Assembly: GCA_003326195.1 (NCBI GenBank)
Contig: LXQE01000125.1
Coordinates: 34,608-76,606, forward strand
Direction of reading: 5' to 3'
Length of the DNA stretch: 41,999 nt
DNA from: Nostoc punctiforme NIES-2108
GTDB taxonomy: Bacteria; Cyanobacteriota; Cyanobacteriia; Cyanobacteriales; Nostocaceae
A model generated the notes under the pieces. The model saw only the letters and a list, made by a program, of their open reading frames with translations, ran no database searches and was not told where the DNA came from. Positions within the stretch are counted from its first letter, which is position 1, and every line of letters begins with the position of its first letter. Below, piece after piece: positions 26,644 to 35,000 of the stretch. Position numbers and translations under genes: made by a program.

Positions 26644-26874
26644 ATGTTAGAAATATTAATTACTCTGATTCTCAAGAAATCTATTGAAGTTATCCTAGTG
26701 CTATTGCTGAAAAAAATCTGGGCATGGCTGCTGAGGGATAAAAGCTTCCAATATCTCAACCACTTTCTGAAAATGCAGATTCTTATACTCTATCTTGATT
26801 GGATTTTGCTCAAAACATCTCTAAAGTCTCTGCCTGAGCCAACAAAAGAGAACGATTCACACACATATAGCTAG
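26644..26874 (+). CDS. Possible small membrane protein
   Basis: This 76-aa ORF has a strongly hydrophobic, Lys-spaced N-terminal half (MLEILITLILKKSIEVILVL, then LLKKIWAWLL) and a second hydrophobic stretch (MQILILYLDWILL). It lacks a clear Shine-Dalgarno; a HIP1-like GCGATCGC sits 1 nt before the ATG. It is divergent from the NACHT gene. It could be a small hydrophobic toxin-like peptide or a chance ORF. Confidence 0.35.
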   Translation: MLEILITLILKKSIEVILVLLLKKIWAWLLRDKSFQYLNHFLKMQILILYLDWILLKTSLKSLPEPTKENDSHTYS

Positions 26875-26939
26875 ACAAATTGTTACAAATACAGCTAGCC
26901 TTATCAAAAATTTACTTTTACCCCATACCTTGCATCTAT

Positions 26940-28085
26940 ATGACCTCACAATCTTTTCGCTCTGACAAAATTCTGGTTGTCGATGACTCTCCTGATAACG
27001 TGTTTTTGATCAAAACTATTTTGGAGGAAGAAGGTTACACAGTTAGCACCGCAGAAAATGGTATTTCGGCCTTGGCAGAATTGAAAGCTTCTCCTTGTGA
27101 CTTGGTTCTGCTGGATCTGATGATGCCAGGTATGGACGGGTACGAAGTCACCAAGCACATTCGTGGAGAGATGAAATTGCCGCAATATATCCCCATATTG
27201 CTGATAACTGCCCACGATACGCCCAACGTCGCCCACGGTTTAGACTTGGGTGCTGATGATTTTATCCGCAAACCTGTAACAGTAGATGAATTGCTGGCAC
27301 GAGTGCGATCGCTCCTGCGTTTGAAACATAGTATGGATGAACGTGATGAAATTGCCCGCCAGCGAGAAGATTTTGTCTCCCGCCTTACCCACGACTTACG
27401 CACTCCCCTAGTAGCCGCAGATCGTATGTTAATGCTATTTCAGCAAGGTGCGTTGGGAACATTATCACCGCAAATGCAGGAAGTAATCGCCATCATGGCC
27501 CGTAGCAATATCAACCTGCTTTCTATGGTGAATACTTTATTGGAAGTTTATCGTTTTGAAGCGGGTCGCAAAAGTTTGGCATTTCAACCAGTTAATTTGG
27601 GGCAATTGCTAGATGAAGTGACTGGAGAATTGTCACCCTTAGCTCAAGATAAAAAACTCTCCCTAAATTTGGACGTTACTGAAGAGTCAGTCACAAATAC
27701 AGTGATGGGCGATCGCTTAGAATTGCATCGTCTATTTACCAATCTCATAGGCAATGCGATCAAATTTACCAACTCTGGGTCTATTACTATTCGTTTTACT
27801 TCTCAACGCCAGTTCGATAAAAGCAATCAATCTCAGTTCTCTGAAACATCCAATTCCGTTGACTACATTAGAATTGAAATAGCGGATACTGGCCCAGGTA
27901 TTCCCCCTGAAGAACAAGCCACCATATTTGAACGATTTCGCCAAGGCAGCCATAAGACTTCTGGTAGTGGCTTAGGACTGTACCTTGCTCGTCGAATTGT
28001 CGAGGCACATCAAGGCATTATTCTGCTTAATTCTGAGTTGGGCAAAGGTAGTGTATTTATTGTGCTTCTACCCACCAAAGCATGA
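26940..28085 (+). CDS. Hybrid protein: receiver domain followed by histidine kinase
   Basis: This 381-aa protein has a receiver domain (1-125; D15/D16, phosphoacceptor D59 in LVLLDLMMPGMDGY, K111), a HisKA dimerisation domain with H151 (SRLTHDLRTPLVAADRM), and an HATPase domain with N box NLIGNAIKFTNSG, DTGPGIP and GSGLGLYLARRIV. It has no membrane segment, so it acts in the cytosol and takes its signal from another kinase through its own receiver. The start ATG 26940 (MTSQSFRSDKILVVDD) is the family-like one; the frame is open 60 nt further upstream. No partner regulator lies beside it. Confidence 0.9.
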   Translation: MTSQSFRSDKILVVDDSPDNVFLIKTILEEEGYTVSTAENGISALAELKASPCDLVLLDLMMPGMDGYEVTKHIRGEMKLPQYIPILLITAHDTPNVAHGLDLGADDFIRKPVTVDELLARVRSLLRLKHSMDERDEIARQREDFVSRLTHDLRTPLVAADRMLMLFQQGALGTLSPQMQEVIAIMARSNINLLSMVNTLLEVYRFEAGRKSLAFQPVNLGQLLDEVTGELSPLAQDKKLSLNLDVTEESVTNTVMGDRLELHRLFTNLIGNAIKFTNSGSITIRFTSQRQFDKSNQSQFSETSNSVDYIRIEIADTGPGIPPEEQATIFERFRQGSHKTSGSGLGLYLARRIVEAHQGIILLNSELGKGSVFIVLLPTKA

Positions 28086-28092
28086 AAAAACT

Positions 28093-28152
28093 AGTAATTA
28101 TAAATTATGAATTATAGAGTTTTTTATCCTGGTAATTCATGATTTATAACCT
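28093..28152. repeat. Inverted AT-rich repeat after the sensor kinase gene
   Basis: TTATAAATTATGAATTA faces GTAATTCATGATTTATAA a few bases later, forming a weak hairpin that may end the kinase transcript. Confidence 0.55.
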
Positions 28153-28276
28153 TACTACTATCTCCTGATAATTTCAAGTAAAAAATTCACTTAGAAAATC
28201 AAACGCTAAAAATTGAAGAATCAAATAGGCTGAGATAATAGCATTAGGATTAAATAGTTTTTGATAGGACAAAACA

Positions 28277-29659
28277 ATGATTACCACTGAATTATCTAAC
28301 ATTGGCAATATTATCCAGACTCAGCGAGATTTTTTTCAAACGGGCAAAACTAAAGATGTAAACTTTCGCATTGAACAACTGAAAAATCTTAAGCAAGCAA
28401 TTATCGAGCATGAACAGTCAATAGTCGAGGCATTACAAGCGGATTTACATAAACCAGAGGTAGAAACTTATCTTACAGAAATCAGCGTAATTAAAGATAT
28501 TGATTACGCCATCAAACATCTTCAAAACTGGAGTAAGCCAAAAAAAGCAGCAGTTTCCTGGGATTTTTTTTCCTACTCAGCGAAAATTTATCCAGAACCA
28601 TTAGGGGTTGTCTTAATTATTGGGCCTTGGAACTATCCATTTCAGTTAATTATCTCACCGTTAATAGGTGCGATCGCAGCTGGAAATTGTGCAATTATTA
28701 AACCTTCAGAAATTGCTTCTCATACGTCTGATATCATAGCTAAGATTATTGCCAAACATTTTGACCCTGCTTATCTTGCAGTAGTAGAAGGAGGCGTGGA
28801 AGCAAGTCAAAAACTACTTGCAGAAAAATTTGACCATATCTTTTTTACTGGTGGCACAGCTGTCGGCAAAATCATCATGGCAGCAGCAGCAAAATATCTC
28901 ACACCAGTGACTTTAGAATTGGGTGGCAAAAGTCCTTGTATTGTAGATACTGACATTAATCTGGAACACACTGTCAGACGAATTACTTGGGGAAAATTTA
29001 TTAATGCTGGACAAACTTGTATCGCCCCCGACTATCTTTTAGTTAATAAAATAATCCAAAAAGATTTAATAGATGGTCTGGAAAAATCCTTAAAAGAATT
29101 TTATGGCGAGAATCCTATAAACAGTCCTGATTATGCCAGGATTATCAGTCAAAAACACTTTGAAAGGTTGGTGAGTTTTCTCAAAGATGGAAAAGTTGTC
29201 ATCGGTGGAGAAAATAAACCTTCGGAGCGTTATATTGCCCCAACACTTATTGATAATGTCTCACTAGAAGATTCTGTCATGCAGGAAGAAATCTTTGGGC
29301 CCATTTTACCCATCATTGAATATACTGACATTACAGAAGCGATCGCTTTGATTAACTCTAGACCCAAACCCTTGGCGTTATACTTATTTTCTCAAGATAA
29401 AAACCTACAAAAGCGAGTTTTGCAGGAAACTTCCTCTGGTGGAGTTTGTATTAATGACACAGTGATGCAGGTTGGTGTCTCGTCTTTACCATTTGGTGGA
29501 GTGGGAGATAGCGGTATCGGCAACTATCACGGTAAAGCTAGTTTTGACACCTTTTCCCATAAGAAAAGTGTATTGCAAAACTCCTTCTGGCTCGATTTAA
29601 AATGGCGATATGCTCCATATCAGGGCAAATTGCCACTAATCAAGAAACTTTTAGGGTAG
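28277..29659 (+). CDS. Aldehyde dehydrogenase (class 3 / fatty-aldehyde type)
   Basis: This 460-aa NAD(P)-dependent enzyme oxidises aldehydes to acids. It has PWNYPFQL (114-124 region), the nucleotide motif FFTGGTAVGK (189-198), the general base E214 in TLELGGKSP and catalytic C248 in NAGQTCIAPD. The length and the short C-terminus fit the class 3 group, which handles long-chain aldehydes; in cyanobacteria such an enzyme competes for fatty aldehydes made by acyl-ACP reductase. AGGA precedes the ATG. It is a single gene followed by a dispersed repeat. Confidence 0.92.
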   Translation: MITTELSNIGNIIQTQRDFFQTGKTKDVNFRIEQLKNLKQAIIEHEQSIVEALQADLHKPEVETYLTEISVIKDIDYAIKHLQNWSKPKKAAVSWDFFSYSAKIYPEPLGVVLIIGPWNYPFQLIISPLIGAIAAGNCAIIKPSEIASHTSDIIAKIIAKHFDPAYLAVVEGGVEASQKLLAEKFDHIFFTGGTAVGKIIMAAAAKYLTPVTLELGGKSPCIVDTDINLEHTVRRITWGKFINAGQTCIAPDYLLVNKIIQKDLIDGLEKSLKEFYGENPINSPDYARIISQKHFERLVSFLKDGKVVIGGENKPSERYIAPTLIDNVSLEDSVMQEEIFGPILPIIEYTDITEAIALINSRPKPLALYLFSQDKNLQKRVLQETSSGGVCINDTVMQVGVSSLPFGGVGDSGIGNYHGKASFDTFSHKKSVLQNSFWLDLKWRYAPYQGKLPLIKKLLG

Positions 29660-29662
29660 AAG

Positions 29663-29720
29663 TTATGAGTTATGAGTTATGAATTTTTAACTCCTAACTC
29701 TAAACTTCTAACTTCTAACT
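29663..29720. repeat. GAGTTATGA / AACTCCTAACT repeat between convergent genes
   Basis: GTTATGAGTTATGAG units face AACTCCTAACTCTAAACTTC units; the same repeat family as 6943-7000. It lies between the ends of the aldehyde dehydrogenase and the molybdoenzyme genes. Confidence 0.7.
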
Positions 29721-29721
29721 A

Positions 29722-30327
29722 TTAAATCCCAAAAGCGTTGCTGTAACGCTCTTCAGCCCAAGGTTCACCCCGGCGATGGTAGCCATTGCGCTCCCAAAAA
29801 CCAAGTTCTTCCGCAGCTAAAAATTCCAAACCATTAATCCACTTAGCACTTTTCCAAGCGTAGAGGTGGGGTACAACTAGCCGCATCGGCCCACCGTGTT
29901 CAGATGGAAGGTCTTCACCAAAGACTTTAAAAGCAAAGAAGTTTTCTTCGCGCAGAAAATCTTCTATAGAAATATTGGTGGTGTAGCCGCCATAGCAGTG
30001 TTCCATAACGTGGGCTACTTTCGGGTCTAATTCAATCAGACCCATGAAATCTGTAACTTTAATGCCAGTCCATTTGACATCAAGTTTAGACCAGCGCGTT
30101 ACACAGTGGAAGTCAGCTGTGAATTCGTGTTGAGGTAGCGCCATAAAGTCTGACCAACTAAAGGTAGCAGATTTTGCTAAACCCCAAACTCGAAACTCCC
30201 ATTCCTCAGTGCTAACTTGGGGAGTTTCACCGTAAGTTAATACGGGGAAACCTTTAGCTAAGTGTTGGCCAGGAGGAACGCGTTCGCCCTCTTCTTTACC
30301 TGGTTTTTGAAAAAATTTTCCTAGCAT
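29722..30327 (-). CDS. Sulfite-oxidase-like molybdopterin protein
   Basis: This 201-aa protein has the oxidoreductase molybdopterin-binding domain of sulfite oxidase/MsrP relatives. The molybdenum-ligand Cys is C75 in ADFHCVTRWSKLDVKWTGI, followed by EHCYGGYTTNISIEDFL, HGGPMRLVVPHLYAWKSAKWINGLEF and the ending GYHRRGEPWAEERYS. There is no Tat or Sec signal and no heme or dimerisation domain, so it is a minimal, probably cytosolic enzyme. The reaction is unknown. Confidence 0.9.
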   Translation of the reverse strand: MLGKFFQKPGKEEGERVPPGQHLAKGFPVLTYGETPQVSTEEWEFRVWGLAKSATFSWSDFMALPQHEFTADFHCVTRWSKLDVKWTGIKVTDFMGLIELDPKVAHVMEHCYGGYTTNISIEDFLREENFFAFKVFGEDLPSEHGGPMRLVVPHLYAWKSAKWINGLEFLAAEELGFWERNGYHRRGEPWAEERYSNAFGI

Positions 30328-30622
30328 AGTTAGAGAAAAATCAGTTTTCTCAAGATGTTTACAAGCTTTTTTGCTGAGTTGCCAACAGCACCAAATGTTT
30401 TACTCTTTATATGAACTCTTGAATGATAGGTAATGGGTAATGGATATTTCCAATTACTCACTACCAATTTTTTTCGATCTAATGAGCTTATGTAGAGTGT
30501 CTATGATTCATAATGCAATCAGGAAAGCTAAGAAAAAGCATTTATCTAGCGATCGGAACTTTGATTGTTGAGTTTGGCAATCAAATCTATCGGTGCTGTT
30601 CGTGCTTTTCCTGACTGAGAAA

Positions 30623-30796
30623 TTATGATTCTTCTTCCTCTTCTTCAGCAGCTGGATAAACAAATGTAGAACGTCCAGTCAAAATTGACTTGCCCAGAGA
30701 TAGGGCTTTCTGAGCTTCAACGACGGCTTTATGCCTCCAGGTAGCTCGACGTTTATCTCGTTTTGATTTGGAAGTTTTCTTCTTAGGAACAGCCAT
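30623..30796 (-). CDS. rpmF: 50S ribosomal protein L32
   Basis: The 57-aa protein [57 protein letters not shown] is a cyanobacterial L32 without the zinc-binding cysteines. I chose ATG 30796 because [14 protein letters not shown] is the invariant N-terminus; an upstream start at 30823 adds nine unlikely residues. The acidic Glu tail is typical of this group. Confidence 0.95.
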   Translation of the reverse strand: MAVPKKKTSKSKRDKRRATWRHKAVVEAQKALSLGKSILTGRSTFVYPAAEEEEEES

Positions 30797-30959
30797 GTCA
30801 GCAGATATCGCGATTCTTGACAACCTTCTTATTCTAGGCCATCCACTGACGCCAAAGACAACAGTTGAGTCAGGAATAAGTAAGTTGGGTTAAGACTGGC
30901 GTGGTGATGCTTTTACAGAAGGAGTTCTAAAAGTGACTTATTTGCGTCTCCTCTACTCT

Positions 30960-31093
30960 CAATACGGTTCGGATAAGGTTTTTTGATGACACGCCCTAGA
31001 TTGCAAAAACGCGATAAATCGCCGTCTTTACAATAATCAGTCCTTTGTAGAGACGGCGATTCATCGCGTCTCTTGCCTTAACCGAACCGTATA
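30960..31093. mobile_element. MITE-like element with terminal inverted repeats and flanking direct repeats
   Basis: This ~130-bp non-coding element has 17-bp terminal inverted repeats: ATACGGTTCGGATAAGG (30962-30978) and CCTTAACCGAACCGTAT (31076-31092), 16 of 17 matching. Inside is a second inverted repeat with 23-bp arms (31009-31031 and 31047-31069, 21 of 23 matching) built on CGCGAT/GACGGCGAT. The 10-bp direct repeat CCTCTACTCT stands on both sides (30950-30959 and 31094-31103), as expected for a target-site duplication. No transposase is present. Confidence 0.8.
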
Positions 31094-31201
31094 CCTCTAC
31101 TCTGACAAACAAGCAAGCAATGGGTAGCGTTTCCTTTAAGAGAAATTCCGAGCCAATGAAATCCTTGGCTCGGACTTTCTCTACGTGTCTAGCTCAACCC
31201 G

Positions 31202-31693
31202 TCATTTTGGCGTTGACACAGCGCTAGCTGCTGGAACTTGATTAGAGTTATTTTCAAAGAAAAGTAAAGATCGCGCAGTTTTGAAGTAAGTGGCCCAATT
31301 TTGAGCATCGGGACGCGATCGCCATTGAGGACGACTGACATCTAATGTCAGGACTGGTGCGATCGCTCCATAATTTTGTACGGACACAATGATAGAAACA
31401 TCTGTCACCAAGATATCTTGGTCGAAGCTCCTTTGAGCAGCTGCTCTAGCGACCGCTTCCGCCCTCCTGAGAACGGTTTCATAGTTTTCTTCCGGCAGGC
31501 GGTCAATAGCTAGATCGACTCTAGCGGTGTAAGCTCGCACAACCTGCGGTGTGATCGCTTCCATCAAAAACCACGCAGGGACAGTAGATATAAGCAAAAC
31601 TACTAAAGGAATTATCCGGATTCTTCTGGCAATTTGGCTAATAACTGAAAAGGGAGCGAGCGATGATGGTAGGTGAGCAGAAATTTTGCTCAT
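31202..31693 (-). CDS. Conserved cyanobacterial protein with one N-terminal membrane segment
   Basis: The 163-aa protein has a charged N-terminus followed by one transmembrane helix (about residues 27-47, IIPLVVLLISTVPAWFLMEA). A soluble domain follows (TPQVVRAYTARVDLAIDRLPEENYETVLRRAEAVARAAAQRSF ... DVSIIVSVQNYGAIAPVLTLDVSRPQWR) that probably lies outside the membrane. I recall similar proteins in cyanobacteria with no known role. AGGAG lies about 8 nt upstream of the start. It is divergent from the caspase-fold gene. Confidence 0.8.
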   Translation of the reverse strand: MSKISAHLPSSLAPFSVISQIARRIRIIPLVVLLISTVPAWFLMEAITPQVVRAYTARVDLAIDRLPEENYETVLRRAEAVARAAAQRSFDQDILVTDVSIIVSVQNYGAIAPVLTLDVSRPQWRSRPDAQNWATYFKTARSLLFFENNSNQVPAASAVSTPK

Positions 31694-31895
31694 GACCTTC
31701 TATCTCCTTAGTAATGATCTGTTATTGAAATTAGGTAAAGGTATTTTCCGGCTAATTAACGTAATAAAAATTACATTCTAACTTAAGATTCAATCAGAAT
31801 CACCTAGAGTATAAGACATAGGTTAGCTTTGTTTTTTTGGCAAAGCCAACCACAATTTTAAGACCAGCAAACAACAATAACTGACAAAGAGCGGG

Positions 31896-33752
31896 ATGGC
31901 AAATTACTGGGCGATCGCGATTGGTATCAATCAATATCAGTTATTTCAACCTTTAAGTTGTGCCCAAGCAGATGCTGAGGCACTAGAAGATTTTTTGGTG
32001 ACAGAGGCAGGTTTTCTCCCCAAGCACTGTCTAGTGATGACAGATACTTCGCCGCCGATTGGGAATAGATCGACTTACCCGACGAAGGAGAATATTTTGC
32101 TGCTGCTTGAAGATTTGGCAGCAACGAGTTGGCAACCGGAAGACTATCTGTGGTTATTCTTTAGCGGTTATGGAGTCAATTACAAGGGCAAAGATTACTT
32201 AATGCCAGCAGAGGGCAACCCCGAACTCGTGCAAGAGACTGGCATAGAATTGCGATCGCTAATGCAAAGTCTGCAACTTGCTAACCTGAATGTATTGCTA
32301 CTACTCGATATCAACCGCGCCTTTGGCACTCAAGCGGATGCTCCCGTTGGTGAAGAAACAATAGAACTAGCTCAAGAACTACAATTGGCAACAATTCTTT
32401 CTTGCCAACCAGAGCAATTTTCCCATGAGAGTAGCGAACTAGGCCACGGATTCTTTACAGCAGCTTTGTTAGAAGCTTTACGTTCTGGTAATGGCAGCAA
32501 CTTGGCAGATTTAGAAAGCTACCTAAGCCTGATCGTGCCAAAATTATGTCACCATCACTGGCGTCCTATCCAAAACCCTGCCACTATCATCCCATCAAGG
32601 CAGCAAGTAATCTTGCCAAAATTGGCAATGGAGGGTGATTTTCAGCCAGAAGCAGTGATTTATCCGGAAGAATCTTTTGCTATTGCCCGTGCGGCTCCTC
32701 CTCTCGACGATTCCTCTAGAACATCAGTAGATATAGGCAGACGGGGAGAAGTTAATCTGAACTCCTCCCAACAGGCGAAGGGTCAAAAAGTTCAGGCGTC
32801 AGGTAGTAGATTAGTTGCCCAGCCAATGGCAGAAACTTCCTTGGGAGTGAATACCAAAGGAAGATTTATCCCTAATTCTTCCAAAGGTTACGTCTCTCGA
32901 TTGCCATCGAACCAGCCAGGTATACCTTTTTGGAAACAGTTTATTTTGTGGGGCGGAGGTAGCTTGCTGGTAGCAGGTTTAATCGCCGTAGTTTTTCTCC
33001 GTAATCAAGAAACTTTTAGAATTAAGCAAATATCAAGCACATCACCCAATGCTACTGTTAGCGATCGCCAGGTTGTCGAAAATTTACCAAGCGATCCCAC
33101 TTCACCAGTTAGACTCAAAAACCAATCTAGCGCTCAAATAACTTCTAGTTCCCACTCAAAAAAGCGGAATCAAGCAGTATTAGACCTGGCAAAAATGTCG
33201 CTCAGACAAACTCAGGCGAGCGATTTGAGCATGGCGATCGCTACGGCCCGAAAAATTCAACCTGGCGAACCACTGTACGAACAAGCTCAAGAGAATATTC
33301 AGATTTGGAGCCAGATGATTTTAGATTTAGCAGAAGGTCGTGCTAAACAAAGACAGTATGCCAGCGCGATTGCTGCGGCTCGATTAATCACCAAAGACGA
33401 AGCCCCCTACGCCAAAGCACAAGCAGCAATTAACCTGTGGCGCTTAGAGGGTAAGCAGTATGTGAGCAACAAAACTCTTTTAGATGCAGCTAATGCCTTA
33501 ATTAAGCCTGAACAGGCATCTACCTACAATCGGGCGATTGAAGTTGCCAAGAAAGTACCAGCCGATCAACCAGGCTTCGATGCGGCCCAAAAATCGATCA
33601 ATAAATGGAGTGAGAAAATTTTAGACCTGGCCAAGCGTCGCGCCGCCGAAGGAGAACGTAACGCCGCAATTGCCACCGCAGCTTTAGTGCCAGAGGAAAC
33701 AGGCGCTTATGAAGATGCTCAAGACGCCATTCAAAAATGGCAAAAGAAATAG
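31896..33752 (+). CDS. Caspase-fold (orthocaspase-like) protein lacking both catalytic residues, with membrane segment and repeats
   Basis: The N-terminal p20-like caspase domain (residues 1-240, MANYWAIAIGINQYQ ... DYLWLFFSGYGVNYKGKDYLMP) has Tyr92 where the catalytic His of FSGHG should be. It has Asn140 (LLLLDINRAFG) where the catalytic Cys should be, so it cannot be a normal peptidase. A linker (250-345), one membrane helix (about 349-368, FILWGGGSLLVAGLIAVVFL) and a C-terminal region follow. That region has about four to five ~40-residue helical repeats of the form ILDLAxxRAxxxxxxxAIxxA. YN variants of cyanobacterial orthocaspases have been reported before. A scaffold or sensor role is an inference. 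Confidence 0.85.
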   Translation: MANYWAIAIGINQYQLFQPLSCAQADAEALEDFLVTEAGFLPKHCLVMTDTSPPIGNRSTYPTKENILLLLEDLAATSWQPEDYLWLFFSGYGVNYKGKDYLMPAEGNPELVQETGIELRSLMQSLQLANLNVLLLLDINRAFGTQADAPVGEETIELAQELQLATILSCQPEQFSHESSELGHGFFTAALLEALRSGNGSNLADLESYLSLIVPKLCHHHWRPIQNPATIIPSRQQVILPKLAMEGDFQPEAVIYPEESFAIARAAPPLDDSSRTSVDIGRRGEVNLNSSQQAKGQKVQASGSRLVAQPMAETSLGVNTKGRFIPNSSKGYVSRLPSNQPGIPFWKQFILWGGGSLLVAGLIAVVFLRNQETFRIKQISSTSPNATVSDRQVVENLPSDPTSPVRLKNQSSAQITSSSHSKKRNQAVLDLAKMSLRQTQASDLSMAIATARKIQPGEPLYEQAQENIQIWSQMILDLAEGRAKQRQYASAIAAARLITKDEAPYAKAQAAINLWRLEGKQYVSNKTLLDAANALIKPEQASTYNRAIEVAKKVPADQPGFDAAQKSINKWSEKILDLAKRRAAEGERNAAIATAALVPEETGAYEDAQDAIQKWQKK

Positions 33753-33773
33753 TAAAAAAATAATAAAAAATGG

Positions 33774-33840
33774 TTAGGAGTTAGGAATTAGGAGTTATAT
33801 TATTGATCCCCGACCTCTTATTCCTGACTCCTAACTTTTC
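33774..33840. repeat. TTAGGAGTT inverted repeat between convergent genes
   Basis: GGTTAGGAGTTAGGAATTAGGAG faces TTCCTGACTCCTAACTTTT. It is the fourth repeat of this family at a convergent gene junction in the window. Confidence 0.75.
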
Positions 33841-33862
33841 CCTCAGCGCTCATATCTCAGTA

Positions 33863-34240
33863 TTAGCAGTACTGCGATACATCTTCGCCACACTCGTCGG
33901 CTAGATAGCACAACGCTCGGAAACGTAAACCAACAACTTCTTCATATAAGGGGTTGAGCTTGCACATAGGTGGGATATGGAACAAGGTCTTCCCAAATAA
34001 TTTGACATCGCGCTCAAAGGGGCACTGAGATGGAATCAGTTTACACAAACGGTGAGCTAGTTGGCGATCGCTGACTTGAATGTTTTCTACTCGTTGCCGT
34101 AAGGGTTGGAGAATATCCCAGTAGGGCTTGGAAGGAGAATGGTTTAGCTGGGTTGCTTTATGGTCAGTAGTTTCTGCTTGATTGATTGATACCCAGCTAG
34201 CCAGGAAAATCTTTTTGGTGGTATTGTCGAATACCTTCAT
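33863..34240 (-). CDS. Mo-dependent nitrogenase C-terminal domain protein
   Basis: The 125-aa protein carries the short domain named after the C-terminus of some Mo-nitrogenase-associated proteins: PYWDILQPLRQRVENIQVSDRQLAHRLCKLIPSQCPFERDVKLFGKTLFHIPPMCKLNPLYEEVVGLRFRALCYL. It has conserved cysteines in CPFERD, MCKLNP and RALCYLADECG. Heterocystous cyanobacteria carry several such stand-alone proteins; their role is not known. It lies 0.1 kb from the caspase-fold gene, convergent. Confidence 0.85.
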   Translation of the reverse strand: MKVFDNTTKKIFLASWVSINQAETTDHKATQLNHSPSKPYWDILQPLRQRVENIQVSDRQLAHRLCKLIPSQCPFERDVKLFGKTLFHIPPMCKLNPLYEEVVGLRFRALCYLADECGEDVSQYC

Positions 34241-34885
34241 GGTTAACCCTCTGTGTTATTGAGGCTATTCACCTTTTTGATGAATATATACAACGTGGCA
34301 ACGAACTTTCCCGGAAAAATCGCGTTCTGACTGCGATATAATGTAATACCTGATTAGCCACTTAAGTCAGAACCTAATTTATTACTACGTCAAGTTAATC
34401 GCAAATTTCTGGGGATCGGTAGTGTAATATTACGATCTTGTTCATAACTTGACACAGTTTAAATTTTAATAAAGACATCCATCGTTGGATAGGTTTTAGT
34501 GTAACATTTACACAACTTAATATAAGGTCTTTCTGAAAGTATTTTTGCTAAGTATAAACATCAGTAATATCCTAGAAGGCTTTTTTCCTCTCCGTGTTCC
34601 CACTTTCTCACGTAAGTGTGTCTTGTTCACCCCTGGCTGAATACTGTAGAAGTAGTGATTTTTGAGCGGCTAGAATCGATTTCATTCCACAGAACTTAGG
34701 TTGGCAGTGGCGATTTGAAAATAATACAGTCTGAAGCGTTAAAATGAGATGAACTTACTTATGGGTGTTTTTGTACTCTACAGCGCAATTCCTCCCGGCA
34801 GTACGCTGTACGCACGCCTCCGGTGGCAGTAGCCTAACAAGTTAGATCGCCTCCAAGAACTATAGATAATTTCTATACCCATTAC
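34241..34885. other. Spacer upstream of the Mo-nitrogenase-domain gene
   Basis: There is no convincing gene. It holds a degenerate CTACGCC-type repeat around 34796-34845 (GTACGCTGTACGCACGCC...GGTGGCAGTAGCC) and must contain the promoter of the minus-strand gene at 34240. Confidence 0.5.
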
Positions 34886-34929
34886 AAAAGAAAACGCAAA
34901 GACGTTCAGAAAAATTCTGTGTCTTTGCG
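34886..34929 (-). terminator. Terminator of rnj
   Basis: On the minus strand CGCAAAGAC (34929-34921) pairs with GTCTTTGCG (34903-34895), with an inner CAGAA/TTCTG helix. A T-rich tail TTTTCTTTT follows. Confidence 0.75.
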
Positions 34930-34935
34930 CCAATC

Positions 34936-34970
34936 GAAGTTTGAGCGGTGAAAGCCACTGCTCAAACTTC
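34936..34970. repeat. Perfect hairpin between rnj and its terminator
   Basis: GAAGTTTGAGC (34936-34946) pairs perfectly with GCTCAAACTTC (34960-34970), with an inner GGTG/CCAC helix. It lies in the rnj 3' untranslated region and has no T run, so it is more likely a stabilising or processing hairpin than a terminator. Confidence 0.75.
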
Positions 34971-35000
34971 TCTTTGTATGAGATTTTTACCTTAAATTCT

